Below are positions 50,781 through 53,536 of a stretch of 53,536 nt of DNA, one piece after another. The stretch comes from Nitrospirota bacterium. Its GTDB lineage: Bacteria > Nitrospirota > Thermodesulfovibrionia > Thermodesulfovibrionales > JdFR-88. The notes under the pieces were generated by a model. That model was not told the DNA's origin. It saw only the letters and a list, made by a program, of their open reading frames with translations, and made no database searches. The position numbers were made by a program, and so were the translations under genes. The first letter of the stretch is position 1; each line of letters opens with the position of its first letter. Where the stretch lies: positions 1 through 53,536 of the forward strand of contig JAJYJK010000013.1 of the NCBI GenBank assembly GCA_021789555.1, in the 5' to 3' direction.

Positions 50781-50860
50781 TCGGGGGGGCCAGCCCCCTT
50801 TCGATAGGGCCAGCCCCCTTTCGATAGGGCCAGCCCCCTTTCGAGGGGATCGGTCCCCAT
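50781..50860. repeat. 20-bp tandem repeat (three copies plus a degenerate fourth)
   Basis: Plus-strand units start at 50781, 50801 and 50821 and read TCGATAGGGCCAGCCCCCTT in the two exact copies; the first unit has TCGGGGGGG and the fourth, at 50841, has diverged. The unit length is not a multiple of three, so copy-number change shifts the frame of anything reading through it into the VWA gene. Confidence 0.8.
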
Positions 50861-50883
50861 TCGCTTTTTTAAATGGATAACGA

Positions 50884-51702
50884 TCAGATTATCGAGCCCA
50901 GGATTTCCGACAAGGTCTCTAGCATCTCGCGGTCGTCCGTCAGAGAGAGGCTGATGGCAGACTCGCAGGCGGCCGACGCCTCTATGCCGGAGTTGACGAG
51001 CTTTGCGGCGTGGACCAGCAGCCTGGTGCTTGCGCCCTCCGTGAGCCCGCAGTCCTTGAGGTTCCGGGTTTTCCCGGCAAAAAGGACGAGCCTTCTGGCC
51101 AGTTCCTGGGGGGCGCCGGCCTCGTGCCTGATAATTTCGATCTCCAGCTCTTCGGGCGGATACTTGAACTCCAGCGACATGAACCTCTGCCTGGTGCTTT
51201 GTTTGATGTCCTTCGTCACGCTCTGGTAGCCGGGGTTATAGGATATCGCAAGCAGGAATTCGGGCGGCGCCTGGAGCGTCTCTCCGCGCTTCTCCATGGG
51301 CAGCATGCGCCTGTCGTCCGCCAGGGGATGGATGACCACGGTAGTGTCTTTCCTTGCCTCGACGATCTCGTCCAGGTAGCAGAAGCCTCCCGCCTTGACC
51401 GCCCTTGCCAGCGGGCCGTCAACCCAGAGGGTCTCGCCCCCCTTTACCAGGTAGCGGCCGACCAGGTCGGAGGCCGTCAGGTCGTCATGGCAGGAGACCG
51501 TCACAAGCGGCCTGCCCAGCTTCCATGCCATGTGGAGCATGAAGCGGGTCTTTCCGCAGCCGGTCGGGCCCTTCAGAAGGACGGGTATCCGGTTTTTGTA
51601 CGCGGCCTCGAAGAGCTCTATCTCCCTTCCCGTCGGCAGGTAATAGGGCTCCTCGGTTATGGTGAAAAACTCCTGGACTCTCGCGTGCCTGGAAACGGAC
51701 AT
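50884..51702 (-). CDS. MoxR-type AAA+ ATPase, CbbQ/NirQ/NorQ group
   Basis: 272 residues from ATG 51702; the longer frame to 51723 would begin upstream of the -10 box. Walker A is LLKGPTGCGKTRFM near 40, Walker B is GGFCYLDEIVEA near 105, with sensor 1 in LLAISYNPGYQSV and the Arg finger region in STRQRFMSLEF. The signature TASDLVGRYLVKGGETLWVD and DGPLARAVKAG is characteristic of NorQ/CbbQ. With the VWA partner it forms a chaperone-like remodelling machine. It starts a minus-strand series: ATPase, VWA halves, rlmI, regulator, kinase. No Shine-Dalgarno; see the promoter entry. Confidence 0.9.
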   Translation of the reverse strand: MSVSRHARVQEFFTITEEPYYLPTGREIELFEAAYKNRIPVLLKGPTGCGKTRFMLHMAWKLGRPLVTVSCHDDLTASDLVGRYLVKGGETLWVDGPLARAVKAGGFCYLDEIVEARKDTTVVIHPLADDRRMLPMEKRGETLQAPPEFLLAISYNPGYQSVTKDIKQSTRQRFMSLEFKYPPEELEIEIIRHEAGAPQELARRLVLFAGKTRNLKDCGLTEGASTRLLVHAAKLVNSGIEASAACESAISLSLTDDREMLETLSEILGSII

Positions 51703-51709
51703 GTATTTA

Positions 51710-51715
51710 ATTATA
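51710..51715 (-). promoter_or_regulatory. -10 box of the AAA+ gene, apparent leaderless start
   Basis: TATAAT on the minus strand ends seven bases before ATG 51702. A transcript initiating at the usual distance begins at the start codon itself, and no ribosome binding site is present. Confidence 0.5.
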
Positions 51716-51759
51716 ACAAACAATATGCATACAAAACCCTTTATTCGGCGCTATAAAGT

Positions 51760-51841
51760 CGGCATTGAGTGCCGCCCGGCGCCTCAAGCGTTTGAGGAAG
51801 GAGGCGGGATGGCATGCGAGCGTGCCATCCCGCCTCCTTCC
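51760..51841. repeat. Three consecutive hairpins between divergent genes, the last with a 19-bp perfect stem
   Basis: Hairpin 1: CGGCA-TTGAG-TGCCG (51760-51774). Hairpin 2: CCTCAA-GCGT-TTGAGG (51782-51797). Hairpin 3: GGAAGGAGGCGGGATGGCA (51796-51814), 8-nt loop TGCGAGCG, and its exact complement (51823-51841). No T tract follows on either strand, and both flanking promoters point away, so terminators are unlikely. Confidence 0.85.
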
Positions 51842-51871
51842 CATTAATACGCCGTTCGTTATTTTTTAAGT

Positions 51872-51877
51872 TATAAT
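51872..51877 (+). promoter_or_regulatory. -10 box of hisH, apparent leaderless start
   Basis: TATAAT is followed by eight bases and then ATG 51886. No Shine-Dalgarno is present. The arrangement mirrors the divergent AAA+ gene. Confidence 0.5.
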
Positions 51878-51885
51878 TAATCGTC

Positions 51886-52503
51886 ATGCTGGCGATTGTG
51901 GACTACGGGATGGGCAACCTGCGGAGCGTCTGGAAAGGGTTTGCCAAGGTGGGCGTGGAGGCCCGCGTGGTAAACACCGCCAAGGACATAAACGCCGCCG
52001 GCGCAGTGGTCCTCCCCGGCGTCGGCGCTTTCAGGGACTGCATCGGAAACCTGGAGGCGCTCGGCCTCGCCGAGCCGATTAAAAATTCCATACGGGTCGG
52101 TAAGCCCTTTCTCGGCATCTGTCTCGGCCTGCACGCGCTTTTCACGGAATCCTACGAATTCGGCAGGTACAAGGGCCTCGATATCTTCAAGGGCAAGGTA
52201 GTCCGGTTCCCGGAAATCCCCGGCCTAAAAGTGCCCCAGATAGGCTGGAACACGATAAATATAAAAAGACGCGCCCCCGTCCTGGACGGCATCCCCGATG
52301 CCTCGAGCTTCTATTTCGTCCACTCCTACTACGTTATCCCGGAAGACCCGTCCATCGTGGCCGCGACAACCGACTACGGCCTGGAATACGCCTCCATGAT
52401 ATGGAAGGACAATGTATTTGCCGCGCAGTTTCATCCGGAGAAGAGCCAGGCCATGGGGCTGAAGATATTGAAGGCATTCGGCGATTTCGTGAAAAGCTCA
52501 TAA
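51886..52503 (+). CDS. hisH: Imidazole glycerol phosphate synthase, glutamine amidotransferase subunit
   Basis: 205 residues. This class I glutaminase begins LAIVDYGMGNLRSVWKGFAK, with the nucleophile in LGICLGLHALFTESYE near 83 and the His-Glu pair in AAQFHPEKSQAMGL near 186. VPQIGWNTI and YFVHSYYV are HisH hallmarks. It feeds ammonia to HisF in histidine synthesis. No other his gene is in the window; it is followed by mtgA after 25 nt. Confidence 0.95.
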   Translation: MLAIVDYGMGNLRSVWKGFAKVGVEARVVNTAKDINAAGAVVLPGVGAFRDCIGNLEALGLAEPIKNSIRVGKPFLGICLGLHALFTESYEFGRYKGLDIFKGKVVRFPEIPGLKVPQIGWNTINIKRRAPVLDGIPDASSFYFVHSYYVIPEDPSIVAATTDYGLEYASMIWKDNVFAAQFHPEKSQAMGLKILKAFGDFVKSS

Positions 52504-52528
52504 CGCGCTCCCTCTGCGCGCCGGGAAA

Positions 52529-53410
52529 ATGAAGAAGAAAATACTTGTCGTGCTGGCCGTCCTTTTTGCCGCGCTCGTCGGCGACACCGGGGTCTGTTTC
52601 TTCTACCCGAACGTTGCCGCAATGAATAAACGACATCCCGCGAAGACGGCCTTCATGCGTTACCGGGAAAGGCAATGGCGCAAGGCGGGGCTTTCAGACA
52701 AGAAGATAATCGACAGATGGGTGCCTTATTCGAGAATATCTCCGTATGTCAAAAAGGCCGTCCTCATAAGCGAGGACGACAGGTTCTGGCACAATGACGG
52801 TTTCGAATTCAAGTCCATAGAGGCCGCCATGCTCAAGGATATCCGGGCCGGCCGCTTCAAATTCGGCGGCAGCACCATAACCCAGCAGCTTGCCAAAAAC
52901 CTGTGGCTCTCGCCCGCCAAAAACCCCCTCAGGAAGCTTAAAGAGGCGATCCTTGCCTGGAGACTCAACAGGGACCTGCCAAAAAGAAGGATACTGGAGC
53001 TTTATCTGAACGAGGCCGAATGGGGCGACGGGATATTCGGCATAGGCGCGGCTTCCTATCACTATTTCGGAAAACCGGCAAGCGCCCTTGCCCCAATGGA
53101 GGCGGCGAGGCTTGCCGCCGTCCTGCCAAACCCCATAAGGTTCTCTCCCACCGGGTCTTCCAGGTATGTGCGAAACCGCTCAAGGGCAATATACAACATC
53201 ATGGTGGAGCGGGGCGCAGTCAAAGAGCTCGATAAGGCCGTGAGCCGCATGGAAAAGGAAGGGCCGGAAGGAAGCATCGCAAACTCGCCCGGCATCGAAA
53301 ACACGCCCGAGGGACAAGGCAGCGGCCAAGGCAGCGAGATGTCTAATGCAACCGGGAACCCGGACAAAACCCCGGCATTGTCCCCCCAAAACCAGCAGCC
53401 CGCGCCTTAA
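52529..53410 (+). CDS. mtgA: Monofunctional biosynthetic peptidoglycan transglycosylase
   Basis: 293 residues. One N-terminal membrane helix (ILVVLAVLFAALVGDTGV) anchors the GT51 domain in the periplasm. Motifs are in order: ISEDDRFWHNDGFEFKSIE (catalytic Glu), GGSTITQQLAKNLWLSP, KRRILELYLNEAEWGDGIFG, GIGAASYHYFGK and ARLAAVLPNP. It polymerises lipid II into glycan chains. The last ~60 residues are a Gly/Ser/Pro/Gln-rich disordered tail not usual for MtgA. No transpeptidase domain. Confidence 0.94.
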   Translation: MKKKILVVLAVLFAALVGDTGVCFFYPNVAAMNKRHPAKTAFMRYRERQWRKAGLSDKKIIDRWVPYSRISPYVKKAVLISEDDRFWHNDGFEFKSIEAAMLKDIRAGRFKFGGSTITQQLAKNLWLSPAKNPLRKLKEAILAWRLNRDLPKRRILELYLNEAEWGDGIFGIGAASYHYFGKPASALAPMEAARLAAVLPNPIRFSPTGSSRYVRNRSRAIYNIMVERGAVKELDKAVSRMEKEGPEGSIANSPGIENTPEGQGSGQGSEMSNATGNPDKTPALSPQNQQPAP

Positions 53411-53491
53411 ACCCGACTTTCGCCAATAGCAATGGGCAAAAGGCGTAACACCGCGACAGTATTGAGGAAAATAGGGGTGTCCGGCGTTTAC

Positions 53492-53536
53492 CTAACTGGC
53501 GTTTAGATCGAGGCGCAGGTGCTTGAGCAGCACACT
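53492..53536 (-). CDS. C-terminal fragment entering from the right edge
   Basis: On the minus strand an open frame from the edge reads VLLKHLRLDLNAS and stops at TAG (53492-53494). Fourteen residues are too few to name a family. The 80 bp between mtgA and this point show no gene. Confidence 0.25.
   Translation of the reverse strand, partial: SVLLKHLRLDLNAS

Noticed and set aside
48495-51702. AAA+/VWA genes as nitric oxide reductase or RuBisCO maturation genes
   Set aside because: No norB, norC or RuBisCO gene is present; only the general family partnership is supported.
51796-51841. 19-bp stem hairpin as a terminator of hisH or the AAA+ gene
   Set aside because: It is upstream of both genes and no T tract follows on either strand.

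Overview
This window comes from a Gram-negative bacterium. Outer-membrane and periplasmic functions are present: a lipid A deacylase-like beta barrel, lipoproteins, a TolC/RND/adaptor efflux set, and a monofunctional transglycosylase. Several genes fit an anaerobic or facultative metabolism in a deep-branching lineage such as Nitrospirota or Desulfobacterota: dapL lysine biosynthesis, a corrinoid-activating ASKHA ferredoxin protein, AdoCbl-dependent ribonucleotide reductase (nrdJ), and larC. That placement is inference; there is no rRNA or ribosomal-protein marker here. No tRNA, rRNA or CRISPR array was seen. DNA is fairly GC-rich with AT-rich gaps, and coding is dense on both strands.

Layout. 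1-4.5 kb: edge fragment, lipid A deacylase-like protein, DUF4160/DUF2442 pair, dapL-folK, sppA. 4.6-11.8 kb: signalling region with a CBS protein, a PAS-GGDEF cyclase, an HD hydrolase, a patatin lipoprotein, a DUF488 protein, PilZ-REC and REC-HD-GYP; it also holds a chimeric gene remnant (6703-7136). 11.9-15.2 kb (minus): purC, ABC ATPase, ABC permease, dedA as one coupled run. 15.4-19.2 kb: HU, then purQ and the corrinoid activator (minus), and a methyltransferase. 19.3-32.7 kb (plus): GlcD-like oxidase, chemoreceptor, LigD-type phosphoesterase, NagA-like deacetylase, MBL hydrolase, birA-larC, LysR regulator, TusA-like protein, nadE, rsmI, and a truncated DUF362 gene. 32.7-36.0 kb: a 1 kb gap with an NrdR-box promoter and long leader, then nrdJ. 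36.1-39.4 kb: small envelope cluster with two paralogous lipoproteins around DUF3096, DedA, a zinc-ribbon protein and a PEBP protein. 39.5-51.7 kb (minus): CbbQ/NorQ-type AAA+ ATPase, split VWA partner, rlmI, response regulator, histidine kinase, then TolC, adaptor and RND pump. 51.9-53.4 kb (plus): hisH and mtgA.

The gaps carry two families of dispersed palindromes (CCCTCTCC-type at about a dozen loci and a GCAATTCCCTG-type REP at three), several short tandem duplications of 20-26 bp, and a striking three-hairpin intergenic region between the divergent AAA+ and hisH genes, whose start codons both sit 7-8 nt after a TATAAT box (apparent leaderless transcripts). I see no single clearly undescribed system. 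The best leads are the lipoprotein-paralogue cluster, the AAA+/VWA locus with its unresolved start and frameshift, the nrdJ leader, and two gene remnants that look like deletion fusions.
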